Source: Paraprevotella clara YIT 11840
Lineage (GTDB): Bacteria; Bacteroidota; Bacteroidia; Bacteroidales; Bacteroidaceae
NCBI RefSeq assembly: GCF_000233955.1
Contig: NZ_JH376628.1
Location: forward strand, 1 to 64,000
Direction: 5' to 3'
DNA length: 64,000 nucleotides
The notes under the pieces were generated by a model, which ran no database searches, had not been told where the DNA came from, and saw only the letters and a program-made list of their open reading frames with translations. A program made the position numbers and the translations under genes. Below, piece after piece: positions 26,014 through 34,156 of this stretch (its first letter is position 1; every line of letters starts with the position of its first letter).

Positions 26014-27269
26014 AACTTTTTTGATATTGTATTTAGTAGTACAAACATTTCCATTACATGCAGAGTATTGACAAATGTCATGATTGCCACATCTATCAAA
26101 CGGTAATCTTCGTACGTTTCATTGTCATTCATCTTATAATAGTACTCTACCATCTGTGTATCTGTGTAAAAAATAGTATTATCGTGTGCTATTCCGTTTC
26201 TAACATGCGAGTTAAAACAATTTGCAAGATACTTTTCTATTACACCGTAATCGCTTAATTTCTCGATTTTTAAGCCATCTGGAAGCTTGGCAAATTCCGA
26301 TAATCCATTGATTCCTTTCATACCTGTAGTAGCATTTGGAAAGATGTTAAAATCTTCAGTTAAATCCATATTACACAAACCAACAGGCAACAGCAACATA
26401 TCATTTAACAAGTTAAATGACTTACTAAAATCAACATGCACCGAATCAACATCGATGGTGTCTATCATGAAATCAATAGCGTGAGGTATGGTTATATCAC
26501 CCACTTGAATAAAGAACATCACTGGATAATACTTTTCAGAATGTTCTAAAAACGAGCCCAAATAGCGCATAGCATCTTCCTTCCACTTTTGGATATTTGT
26601 CGTTCGCTTTACAACATCCATAAGTGCCTGAATTTCTTCTTTGGAATGCGAATGTATAGAGTGAATACATTTCTCTAATACGCCTCCAGAAGCATTGCTT
26701 TCGTACTCAGGGGAAGAGAAACTTCTTCTTAACGACTCAACAAAATCAGTATAGGCATCATGACATTCTTTGATTGAAGATAGATCACGTTTGTTATTTT
26801 CTAACTCCATTATCTTCATCATCTTCTTCTGAAATGCCATCACATTCCTCTTCTTTAGTATAGGAATCAACTCCTTCAGCAAAGTACGATAGGGGTACAC
26901 CTCTTTGAGTATTGTTTGCATATACGCACCAAAATGAGATACTTTAGGTGGAGTATATAAGATACCAAGAGCCAAGAATGGTGTTAACATGAATGTTTGA
27001 CCCACTCCATATTTAATATCCGAAGATATAGGCAGTTGCGGTGAATAACTTATTATGTAGTTAGGCGTTTCCTCTTCAGATGCAACGAACCATTTAGGCA
27101 ATATTCCTTGCTTATGATTAAAATGACAATCAAACTCATCACCACAATTCGGATTAGGACAACAAACGTGAATAGGCAAATCATACCTATATATACTCCC
27201 ATCCAGCTGAATCCTCAACCTAATAGGAGTTCCACAGGTATTACATTTTATATATATATTATGTACCAT
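26010..27269 (-). CDS. Zinc-ribbon protein with C-terminal Rx4H HEPN-type motif (gene A)
   Basis: A 419-residue protein. The N-terminus has a treble-clef/zinc-ribbon-like pattern: C9-N-T-C12 and C36-C37-P-N-P-N-C42. The middle (about 110-240) is helical. Residues 357-362 read RNGIAH in FNSHVRNGIAHDN, the HEPN Rx4H motif, and the C-terminal helix (IMTFVNTLHVMEMFVLL) fits the fold. The zinc ribbon may bind nucleic acid or a partner protein. It is the first of three HEPN-motif genes and starts 34 bases after the acidic gene. No family name is recognised. Confidence 0.6.
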   Translation of the reverse strand: MVHNIYIKCNTCGTPIRLRIQLDGSIYRYDLPIHVCCPNPNCGDEFDCHFNHKQGILPKWFVASEEETPNYIISYSPQLPISSDIKYGVGQTFMLTPFLALGILYTPPKVSHFGAYMQTILKEVYPYRTLLKELIPILKKRNVMAFQKKMMKIMELENNKRDLSSIKECHDAYTDFVESLRRSFSSPEYESNASGGVLEKCIHSIHSHSKEEIQALMDVVKRTTNIQKWKEDAMRYLGSFLEHSEKYYPVMFFIQVGDITIPHAIDFMIDTIDVDSVHVDFSKSFNLLNDMLLLPVGLCNMDLTEDFNIFPNATTGMKGINGLSEFAKLPDGLKIEKLSDYGVIEKYLANCFNSHVRNGIAHDNTIFYTDTQMVEYYYKMNDNETYEDYRLIDVAIMTFVNTLHVMEMFVLLNTISKKL

Positions 27270-27303
27270 ATTTTTTCAAAACAATCAATATGTTCAGTTA
27301 ATA

Positions 27304-27924
27304 TTATTCTTCTTCCTCCTCCTCAAATCCTTCTAATACATTAGCTATCAATGTTTTTCCTATCTCCATCTGTAAGAATTTGGGAAGACGGAGCAATTTT
27401 GCCATAAGCTGACTATAAGTGAATTCCATTTTAGCATCAAGTATGGGTTCTTCTTCAATACTCGTGTCAATTTTCTCAACGGTATCAGCATCTTCAAGAA
27501 AATCAGAAAAACTTGGTTCTTCAGGCCAATTTTCTATTGTTCCATCATTGTTGATTCTTAAACGGATATAATCGCCACAATCTGTTGTCTCCGGTATTAA
27601 TCCGTTAGGTACATAATCAGCTATTTTACATATAACCTTTTTATCTTTATCAAGCAAGAAATATGTTCCACTATCACATACTTTGGCTTGAAGATATAAA
27701 TCTCCGTATTCCGACTTCCAATTCAAAAGTTTATGAGTCTTCAAATTGATTATCCCCGACCACATTCCTTTAGAAACCAATGGGTATTTGTTTTCGTATA
27801 GTTCCCCCATCCATGCATCGGTATAACTACTCATTTCCTCATCATACGGAAAGTATACCATAAGGTAATGAGCCACCTCATTCAAATTCTGCTCTCTGAT
27901 TCCCAATAATATCTGCTTTGCCAT
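27304..27924 (-). CDS. Acidic hypothetical protein upstream of the HEPN genes
   Basis: A 206-residue protein with a beta-rich N-terminal half (about 40-120: GMWSGIINLKTHKLLNW, YGDLYLQAKVCDSGTYFLLD) and a strongly acidic C-terminus ending in a run of Glu. No catalytic motif is seen. It lies 11 bases after the ATPase gene and 34 bases before gene A, so it is probably co-transcribed. The acidic tail could mimic nucleic acid or bind a basic partner, for example as an antitoxin or inhibitor; this is a guess from composition and position. Confidence 0.55.
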   Translation of the reverse strand: MAKQILLGIREQNLNEVAHYLMVYFPYDEEMSSYTDAWMGELYENKYPLVSKGMWSGIINLKTHKLLNWKSEYGDLYLQAKVCDSGTYFLLDKDKKVICKIADYVPNGLIPETTDCGDYIRLRINNDGTIENWPEEPSFSDFLEDADTVEKIDTSIEEEPILDAKMEFTYSQLMAKLLRLPKFLQMEIGKTLIANVLEGFEEEEEE

Positions 27925-27935
27925 AATCTATAAAA

Positions 27936-29336
27936 TTAAATAGTAGTCAATAAACTTAAATCCACATCAGGAATGATAGCATCCGCAATCTTGTCCTTAA
28001 CAAGAAATCCCATATATAGCGGAATGGTTAGTACCTCTCCCTCACGTCCTACATTATATTGTCCCAACTTGATTGCATTCTTGACATGATACACATCCTT
28101 GTTCTTCAAAACCGTAGTCATGCTTTTTGCCTTTCCAGACTTTGCCTTGACCTCAAGGATAACGCATTCACCTTTGAATCTCACCAAGAAATCCAATTCA
28201 AGCCCGCTATCCTTATGGAAGTAGTATAATTTTTGCCCGGACTTGCATAAGAAATCAGCCATTAGATTCTCAAAGATAGCCCCCTTGTACCCAAGAAGAT
28301 TGCCTTTTAGGATATCTGCCTGTGTACCGTAATCAAGCATTGCCATAAGAATACCTATATCGGTGGTATATACTTTAAAGCATTCTTTGATGGAATTACC
28401 CTCTAATGGCAGTTCTGTAATCTGAGTGTTATAGCATCTACGGACTATCCCAGCATCCTCCAACCATTGAATGCTACCGATATATTGCGAAGCCCTTCCT
28501 CCCTTCTTGACGATGGAATACTGGAATTTCTTGTTCTCTTTGGCTAATTGTTTCGGAATAGATTCAAAACATTCCCGAATATGAGGTTTGTCTGCATCGT
28601 CCGCATACTTCACCATATCTTCTTCATATTCAGCAATAAGATTACGCTGCACCTTATATATAAGTTCGATATTCTTCGTTTCAAGGAAACAGTTCACCAC
28701 TTCCGGCAGCCCCCCAACAATGACATATCTGTACAAGAGTTCCATCATTGCTTTATGAATTCCCTCTGGAACTATCTGCTCATTCTCAAAGCATGATTTG
28801 ACAGAATCAATAACCACATCACTAATTCCGTTCGCCCATAAAAATTCCTCAAAATCCAATGGGTACATATCAATCACGGTCTCATACCCTACAGGAACGG
28901 AATCTTGTCCTTGTCCTTCCCCTTCGTCCTTCTTCTTTTTATTCTTACCGTAACCTTTCACTCCTAAAAGTGAGCCTGTGGCAATAACATCAAAACGGCC
29001 GTCTATATGGAATGACTTCAAAGCTGTCCTTGCCTCCTTACATTCCTGAATCTCGTCAAGTATAATACATGTTTTTCCGCTAATGAAACGACTGCCCGGA
29101 ATCAAAGCCGAAAGGTTAAGAATAATGGTATCAACATCTATATTGCCAGCAAAGGCGAATTTTTTGTCGGGTTCGAGAATGAAGTTCATATAAACCACAT
29201 TTTCATAATTCTCCTCTGCGAATTTCTGAACAATGTATGTCTTTCCACATTGACGAATACCCTTTATCACAAGAGGCTTTTTATCCTCTGACTTTTTCCA
29301 ATCGACTAAATATGTTTTTATTTTTCTTTTTAGCAT
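27936..29336 (-). CDS. AAA ATPase with DUF4143 C-terminal domain
   Basis: A protein of about 466 residues of the widespread AAA_14 plus DUF4143 family: Walker A GIRQCGKTY (about 26-34), Walker B CIILDEIQE (about 88-96), sensor FDVIATGSLLG, and a C-terminal nuclease-like domain (GLELDFLVRFKGECVILEVK, about 375-394), which has the D...ExK pattern of PD-(D/E)xK enzymes. A Lys/Glu-rich insertion (KNKKKKDEGEGQGQ) lies near residue 140. The start at 29336 (MLKRK) is chosen because the TATTTTTG promoter box at 29361-29368 would overlap the longer start. It heads the operon that runs into the three HEPN-motif genes; a functional link is inferred from spacing only, as such ATPases are often stand-alone. 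Confidence 0.8.
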   Translation of the reverse strand: MLKRKIKTYLVDWKKSEDKKPLVIKGIRQCGKTYIVQKFAEENYENVVYMNFILEPDKKFAFAGNIDVDTIILNLSALIPGSRFISGKTCIILDEIQECKEARTALKSFHIDGRFDVIATGSLLGVKGYGKNKKKKDEGEGQGQDSVPVGYETVIDMYPLDFEEFLWANGISDVVIDSVKSCFENEQIVPEGIHKAMMELLYRYVIVGGLPEVVNCFLETKNIELIYKVQRNLIAEYEEDMVKYADDADKPHIRECFESIPKQLAKENKKFQYSIVKKGGRASQYIGSIQWLEDAGIVRRCYNTQITELPLEGNSIKECFKVYTTDIGILMAMLDYGTQADILKGNLLGYKGAIFENLMADFLCKSGQKLYYFHKDSGLELDFLVRFKGECVILEVKAKSGKAKSMTTVLKNKDVYHVKNAIKLGQYNVGREGEVLTIPLYMGFLVKDKIADAIIPDVDLSLLTTI

Positions 29337-29360
29337 AATATGAACTTCTTCTTCCGAACG

Positions 29361-29368
29361 CAAAAATA
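29361..29368 (-). promoter_or_regulatory. TATTTTTG -7 box of the ATPase-HEPN operon
   Basis: CAAAAATA on the plus strand, 25 bases before the ATG at 29336; the only promoter box seen for the minus-strand operon that ends at 23062. Confidence 0.55.
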
Positions 29369-30185
29369 CATTTTTTCAAGCAAACAACCAAATACAATCA
29401 CACTTTTCAGAACGAATAACTCACACACTACAACATTTTTCCAAACGAAAATTGCTTATATTAGCACATTTTTCCAAGCAAATTAGAAAAATCCCACCGC
29501 AAACCGCAGAAATTCCAAGAAAAACACTACCTTTGTATTCATCAAGCGTTCTGTAACATCCATGCGGAAATGCTCTATCGCTCAACACGTTGAATCTGAT
29601 AGCGGACATTCCACAAAAGGGCTGAAAGGAGGCGGTACAACACGTATATGCAAAACAATGGAATACAACGGTTTGCATTTGTCCCTACATTCTGTGTATT
29701 TGTCAAAACAGAGGTTGTACCGATTAAAATGAATAGTCACTGATAATCAGTGATGTAAATATGCTGCATCGGAAAATAACAATATACAACAAATTGATTA
29801 TCAGCATATTACACAATATACAATAGAAAGTAAAAGAAGAAACAGTCCAACTTAGATGACATTGATAATCAATACATTAAATGCAAAGGAATAATAAAGT
29901 ATTGTATCAATTTTTCATGATTTTGTCCCCCGTTTGTTCCCTGAACGGATACAAGGGACAAAATTCTGTCCCTCATACAATTTAACAGTGATAAATAGGC
30001 AAATTTTATCAGTACCACTAAAACTTATCCAAATTACAGATAATATTCGAATAGAACTGAATTGTTTTTTCAGCCAAAATAGATTCTGATAATCAAGCGA
30101 TTTGTATATTTGAATATCAGTGATTTTTATAGGGTAATTTAAAGAATTCACTGAAAAATATTTGGAGTATTGCGAAATTATTCTG
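29369..30185. other. Long AT-rich intergenic region
   Basis: About 800 bases without a convincing gene. A TACCTTTG box at 29528-29535 (plus strand) precedes a 56-codon frame at 29562-29732 (starts MRKCSIAQHVESDSGHS), which could be a small protein or chance. The rest is low-complexity AT-rich sequence with several GATAATCAGT-like motifs near 29735-29870 and 30090-30125, possibly protein-binding repeats. Confidence 0.35.
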
Positions 30186-30193
30186 TACATTTG
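30186..30193 (+). promoter_or_regulatory. TACATTTG -7 box
   Basis: TAnnTTTG match 22 bases before the small frame at 30215. Confidence 0.45.
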
Positions 30194-30214
30194 CGCCTCT
30201 TTTGAAAATTTACA

Positions 30215-30373
30215 ATGCAACAAAATAGAATGAACATATTATCCCAAACGACAATTCGAGGCAACAAATGCTTCGAAGTTCAGTCGTATGTTCTTCATGT
30301 TTGGAGCATTGAAACGCCAGAGAATATCATAAATACTTTCCAACGAACAGATATAGGAGATAAGATGCGATAG
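30215..30373 (+). CDS. Possible small protein, 52 residues
   Basis: A short frame starting MQQNRMNILSQTTIRG, with two in-frame ATGs (30215 and 30230), a TACATTTG promoter box at a good distance and the long hairpin 31 bases after the stop. This gene-like framing is the reason to list it. No family is recognised, and a non-coding RNA in the same place is possible. Confidence 0.35.
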   Translation: MQQNRMNILSQTTIRGNKCFEVQSYVLHVWSIETPENIINTFQRTDIGDKMR

Positions 30374-30403
30374 ATGCTCGTATCTTGATCTTAAAATAAA
30401 CAA

Positions 30404-30452
30404 CAGAATAGTTGGAGAGTCCTTACCGAACTTTCCGACTATTTTGTTTTAT
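30404..30452 (+). terminator. Long hairpin upstream of metallophosphoesterase module B
   Basis: ACAGAATAGTTGGAGAGTC pairs with ACTTTCCGACTATTTTGT over about 18 bp with G-U pairs, followed by TTTTA. It is the counterpart of the hairpin at 22582-22634 in inverted orientation; some differences preserve pairing as G-U. Confidence 0.6.
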
Positions 30453-30534
30453 GCCCATTGGTGACTGTTTGCTCCGTGCAATTCCTCTCCCGTCATTTCC
30501 GTACAATGAGCACAAGAACAACCAATTTTAATTA

Positions 30535-30552
30535 ACCGCACAGCAATGTGCA
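30535..30552 (+). promoter_or_regulatory. Small GNRA hairpin before module B
   Basis: GCACA-GCAA-TGTGC: a 5-bp stem with a GNRA loop about 15 bases before the ATG at 30567, matching the small hairpin of copy A with both stem strands changed. Confidence 0.45.
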
Positions 30553-30566
30553 CAAAAGAGAGCAAA

Positions 30567-31148
30567 ATGAATTACAAGTTTGACGGAAGCAAGGTGTATT
30601 TTACATCGGACACGCACTTTTATCATTCGAATATCATTGACTTTTGCAAGAGGCCATTCAAGAATGTAGAAGATATGAATGAAACGCTGATCGAAAATTG
30701 GAACCGGGTAGTTGGTCAAGATGATATCGTGTTTCATCTGGGGGGGGCCTGGGAGGATCCCATGAATGGACCAAGATTCTTAACAGACTGAATGGAAAAA
30801 TCTATCTCATTCTCGGTAATCATGATCTAAAAAATATCAGGCAAGGGTACGCCAGCAGGTTTGAATTGACAAGCATGCAAATGTACATAGAGGTCGACAA
30901 GCAGAAAATCTACCTGAACCACTATCCGTTCCTCTGCTATGGAGGTGCTTACAGGAATATGTGGCAACTGTTCGGGCATGTGCATACGAGCAAGAATAAT
31001 ACGGGAAAAAGACACTTCACGGCTGGATATGCTCTTTCCGATGCAATATGATGTGGGAGTGGATAATAATGACTTTACTCCGGTCTCATTTGAGCTGGTA
31101 AAGAGGATAATCCAAAAACAGGTTGAACAAGCAAATAAAAATAAGTAA
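30567..31148 (+). pseudogene. Metallophosphoesterase broken by frameshifts
   Basis: Starts MNYKFDGSKVYFTSDTHFYH (D-x-H motif intact). At 30739-30755 the expected GD motif after HLG is lost: the sequence reads a run of eight G followed by CCTGGGAGG, and the frame shifts by one. The frame is regained as EWTKILNRLNGKIYLILGNHD (GNHD motif, about 30795-30832). A second shift at AAAAAGAC near 31005-31010 separates GHVHTSKNNTG from DTSRLDMLFPMQYDVGVD and the end at 31148. Two frameshifts and loss of a metal ligand make it a pseudogene. It lies just ahead of metallophosphoesterase B, so the module once had two such enzymes in tandem. Confidence 0.75.
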
Positions 31149-31149
31149 T

Positions 31150-31926
31150 ATGAGAATACAATATATGAGCGATCTGCATTTTGAGTTCAGGGAGAACAGC
31201 AGGTACATAAAACAAAACAGATTTCCGGTAACGGGTGATATACTCGTATTGGCCGGAGACATTTTCTATCTGAAAGACAGAGTGGCTCCTTTGGGGAATT
31301 TCTGGAAATGGGCATCTAAAAACTATAGGCAGGTTCTTATTGTTCCCAGGAACCATGAATATTACAATTATTGCGATGTGATGGAACGGGGATTACAATG
31401 GCGATGGATGTTCAAAGAGAATGTCGGTTATTATCAAAATCAAGTATTGAGAATAGACGATACCGATTTCATAATGAGCACATTTTGGTCGCATGTCGAA
31501 CCGGCAGGCGAATATTTCGTTTGGAAAGGATTTAACGATTTCCGTCAGACCATGTACAAAGGGAAACTGCTCCAAACGGAAGCATATAATCAGATGCATG
31601 ACTTCTGTTTAGGGCATATCAAAAAAAGTCTTGCCGAAAGTACGGCAGAACACATAGTGGTCGTGACTCACCACCTGCCTACTTTGCAGGTTGTTGCTCC
31701 TCAGCATAAAGGTTCCGTATTGAACAGTGCCTTTGCCAGTGAATACGGAGACCTGATCGCTAACAGCCGGATCAATGCTTGGATTTACGGACATTCGCAT
31801 ACCAATATCGACACAGAAATCGGGAGTACAAAAGTGATTTGCAACCAGATGGGATATACATTTGAAAACGAGCATGTAATCAATGGATTTGATCCGGGGA
31901 AATTTTTAACGATTGAAAACGAATGA
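31150..31926 (+). CDS. Calcineurin-like metallophosphoesterase (copy B), Gly to Arg in GNHE motif
   Basis: A protein of about 258 residues, close to copy A at 21706-22473 and in opposite orientation. It keeps SDLHFEF, LAGDIF, THHLP and GHSHTN, but the GNHE box reads VPRNHEYY: the conserved Gly is Arg. The Asn and His metal ligands remain, so activity may be reduced rather than lost. The start at 31150 (MRIQYMSDL) aligns with copy A and follows the stop of the broken first enzyme directly; the open frame starting at 31123 is longer by nine residues. The gene is 3 bases ahead of the next gene. Confidence 0.8.
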   Translation: MRIQYMSDLHFEFRENSRYIKQNRFPVTGDILVLAGDIFYLKDRVAPLGNFWKWASKNYRQVLIVPRNHEYYNYCDVMERGLQWRWMFKENVGYYQNQVLRIDDTDFIMSTFWSHVEPAGEYFVWKGFNDFRQTMYKGKLLQTEAYNQMHDFCLGHIKKSLAESTAEHIVVVTHHLPTLQVVAPQHKGSVLNSAFASEYGDLIANSRINAWIYGHSHTNIDTEIGSTKVICNQMGYTFENEHVINGFDPGKFLTIENE

Positions 31927-31929
31927 GAT

Positions 31930-32640
31930 ATGGAACGACATAAGAAGACAATCTTTACCAGGCATCTTTTCATAGACTTGGCAAAAGAATGCGGATTGAA
32001 TGCTGCGATATTCGAACAGCTCGGAAGCGGGCGCGATACAGAAATCGTGGTTGATAACGATACATTGAAGATGTTAGTTAAACTTCAGGAGCAATTTGCT
32101 CAACTGGAAGAGATGGGTGACAATGAATACAGAGGATTTTATATCGAATTGCCCCGCCCTACTCAGGAAGAATGGGGAGATTGCGAAGCGTCGATTGCAG
32201 ACGGAGAATATGAGAGCACGGAAGAATACCTCCGGGATTGGGAATTGTCAAATCCCAGAGAAACGGTATGGTATCATATCAGCTCCGCCAGGTACAGAGA
32301 AAATCGCACCATACAATTCACGGATGGGAAACACTCGTATTTTACTATTGCGAATTATTCTCGATATATAAACCGAGTTGGTAACAATTTTCCCAATGAA
32401 TGGCAAAGGGATTTCTTGGCAAAGTTGACCTTATATTTTCATAAGCTAATCGATACTATCATACAAGATCCGGAGGAGCTCAATTATTATGTAGCGAATC
32501 ATCTCTTCTCCGCATTGTCTGTCTGGCGCCCGTATATCTCTTTGATAATCCCCTTGAAGTTGTCATCCACCTCCTTGAAATCGCTAAGCAGCTCCTTAGC
32601 CAGTTTATTCAAGCTATTGTATCGTGGTTCTATCTGGTAG
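31930..32640 (+). CDS. Hypothetical protein cut by a recombination breakpoint
   Basis: The first 190 residues look like a genuine acidic, soluble protein (RDTEIVVDNDTLKMLVKLQ at about 34-52; FYIELPRPTQEEWGDCEASI at about 70-89). From about 32500 the frame runs into the antisense of the DUF3375 remnant and becomes low-complexity Ser/Leu text, so the true C-terminus is missing and the last 45 residues are artificial. It follows the metallophosphoesterase by 3 bases and was part of that operon. Function unknown. Confidence 0.55.
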   Translation: MERHKKTIFTRHLFIDLAKECGLNAAIFEQLGSGRDTEIVVDNDTLKMLVKLQEQFAQLEEMGDNEYRGFYIELPRPTQEEWGDCEASIADGEYESTEEYLRDWELSNPRETVWYHISSARYRENRTIQFTDGKHSYFTIANYSRYINRVGNNFPNEWQRDFLAKLTLYFHKLIDTIIQDPEELNYYVANHLFSALSVWRPYISLIIPLKLSSTSLKSLSSSLASLFKLLYRGSIW

Positions 32641-33184
32641 TCCTCATACACCTCGACCTCTTCGCCCATCTCCAGTTGCTGAATCTGATGCTCTATCTCC
32701 ATTTTTTTGGCTCGGAGCAGTTCCAGTCGCTTCTCGCGGTTCTCATTCGAGTATTCAACCAATTCCTTCAGTTGGGCAAACAGCGTCTTGAACTTCGATT
32801 CCGTACCGATGTAATCCTCTTTTTTCAAGCTCACCACCCAATCCATCAGTTTGCTTGTGTGCGACGAAATCTCGTATATCACCTCTCCCTCTTCGTTCTG
32901 ATAGTTGGTCAAGAATCCCTTGTCTGTCCAGTCTTTGATGAGTCGTTTTGCTTTCTGTTCGTTCGACTCCCCTAGTCTTGTCATTTCAAGATTATCCTCC
33001 ACCAACGCATTTTCCTGCTCATCCAGTCGGTTCTCCAGTAGCATGTGAAGCGTTCCTGCATTATAGCCGACTGTCCCTCAAACGCCTCAATGACAAAAGA
33101 CAAGAAGAAATCCACACTTCTTGATTTTATGAGTCGTATGCTTGGTGACTCTCGTAATATTTGTATTATTTCTTCTACTTGCAT
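32499..33184 (-). pseudogene. Truncated DUF3375 (Wadjet JetA-like) remnant
   Basis: The N-terminal part of a DUF3375 protein: MQVEEIIQILRESPSIRLIK, RSVDFFLSFVIEAF, then after a one-base shift near 33045-33055 MLLENRLDEQENALVED, RLIKDWTDKGFL and GEVIYEISSH. DUF3375 is the JetA subunit of the type I Wadjet plasmid-defence complex (normally about 480 residues, followed by JetB, JetC, JetD). Here it has a frameshift and stops at the 32.5 kb breakpoint after about 225 residues, and no other jet gene is nearby. It is the stump of a lost Wadjet system. Confidence 0.7.
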
Positions 33185-33243
33185 GAATGTTATTCGAAGT
33201 TATTTTGTTTGAAATCCATCAGTATATTTCTTATATGTTATTG

Positions 33244-33453
33244 TCACATCTTTGAAGGATAAACGAGCACCTCTTCTTCCCCTACTTCTAGCACCTTTGC
33301 TATCTGAAGTAGAGTCTCGAGGCTGGATTATGCTGCATTCGTGCACCATTTTGATGCTGTAGCAGGATCCTTTCCTAATTGTTCTACAAGCCACTTGTTT
33401 GTGCGCTTCTTCTCTGCCAACATTACTTTGATACGATTTATGTCCTTATCCAT
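33244..33453 (-). pseudogene. Xre-family HTH gene with an in-frame stop
   Basis: From the ATG at 33453 the frame reads MDKDINRIKVMLAEKKRTNK, WLVEQLGKDPATASKWCTNA, then a TAA (33328-33330), then SSLETLLQIAKVLEVGEEEV to a stop at 33244. Relatives have Gln-Pro at the position of the stop, so a CAA to TAA change is likely. It resembles the Xre gene at 19801-20010 and lies 60 bases ahead of the Wadjet remnant, which it probably regulated. A TATTTTTG promoter box is at 33480-33487. Confidence 0.65.
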
Positions 33454-33479
33454 GACTATACATTATATATTATTTAGGG

Positions 33480-33487
33480 CAAAAATA
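33480..33487 (-). promoter_or_regulatory. TATTTTTG -7 box of the broken Xre gene
   Basis: CAAAAATA on the plus strand, 27 bases before the ATG at 33453. Confidence 0.45.
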
Positions 33488-34156
33488 TTAAGTGACTATA
33501 TACTATCTTACAGCAAAACCCTCTATACACGATTATACGATTTATAGAAGGTTTATATTTTCTATATCCTACTGCTTAACAAGGATCACACTTTAAGGCA
33601 ATATATAGTTACCATATTTTATATATTTCTCAATTGTGTGGCAAAATTACAGAATATTAATGAAAAACGATAAGTTCAGTGATAAAAAGAAAAGATCATA
33701 TGCTAAATTCTATGACTTCATTCTTCAGCCTTCTCTATTTACAAGCTTTATTTATTATGTGTTTAACAGCAAGCCTTCCTCAACTACCAGAAAATCTGTA
33801 TAGACATATTTGATTAGGAGGAAACGCCAGTATTAGGAAAACTTCTTCATAAACCTTACCACTTCCGATATCGTAAAAAAGTCAAACTTACCAGTTCTTA
33901 TCATATAGAATTGCAGAAATATAAATATAGCGTGCCTTATTTAGTATGTAGACTAGTAAAGTACATACAAAGTACTACAAATATTGAGCATCTCATTGAC
34001 GGATAAAACTCATCTGAAAGACTCCTTTGATAAAACTAAATTTCAAAATGACAAAGAACGATTCGGACCCAATGGGCCAAGTTTATTTAAATTTTAATTC
34101 GGACCAATTTTAATGGAACACTAATGATTCTAAAACTTAATATATATACTAAACCC
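33488..34156. other. AT-rich intergenic region
   Basis: About 670 bases with no convincing gene, RNA or repeat. Several short direct motifs (GATTCGGACC near 34051 and ATTCGGACC near 34099) are present but weak. It probably marks a junction between imported blocks. Confidence 0.4.

Noticed and set aside
29421-29678. Minus-strand frame of 85 residues in the intergenic region.
   Set aside because: No promoter, no family and Cys-rich random-looking composition; likely chance.
29915-30223. Minus-strand frame of 102 residues with aromatic-rich text.
   Set aside because: Overlaps the promoter and small frame on the other strand and lies in low-complexity AT-rich DNA; no motif.
33200-33394. Minus-strand frame of 64 residues rich in Arg and Gly.
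   Set aside because: It is the out-of-frame shadow of the broken Xre gene at 33244-33453.
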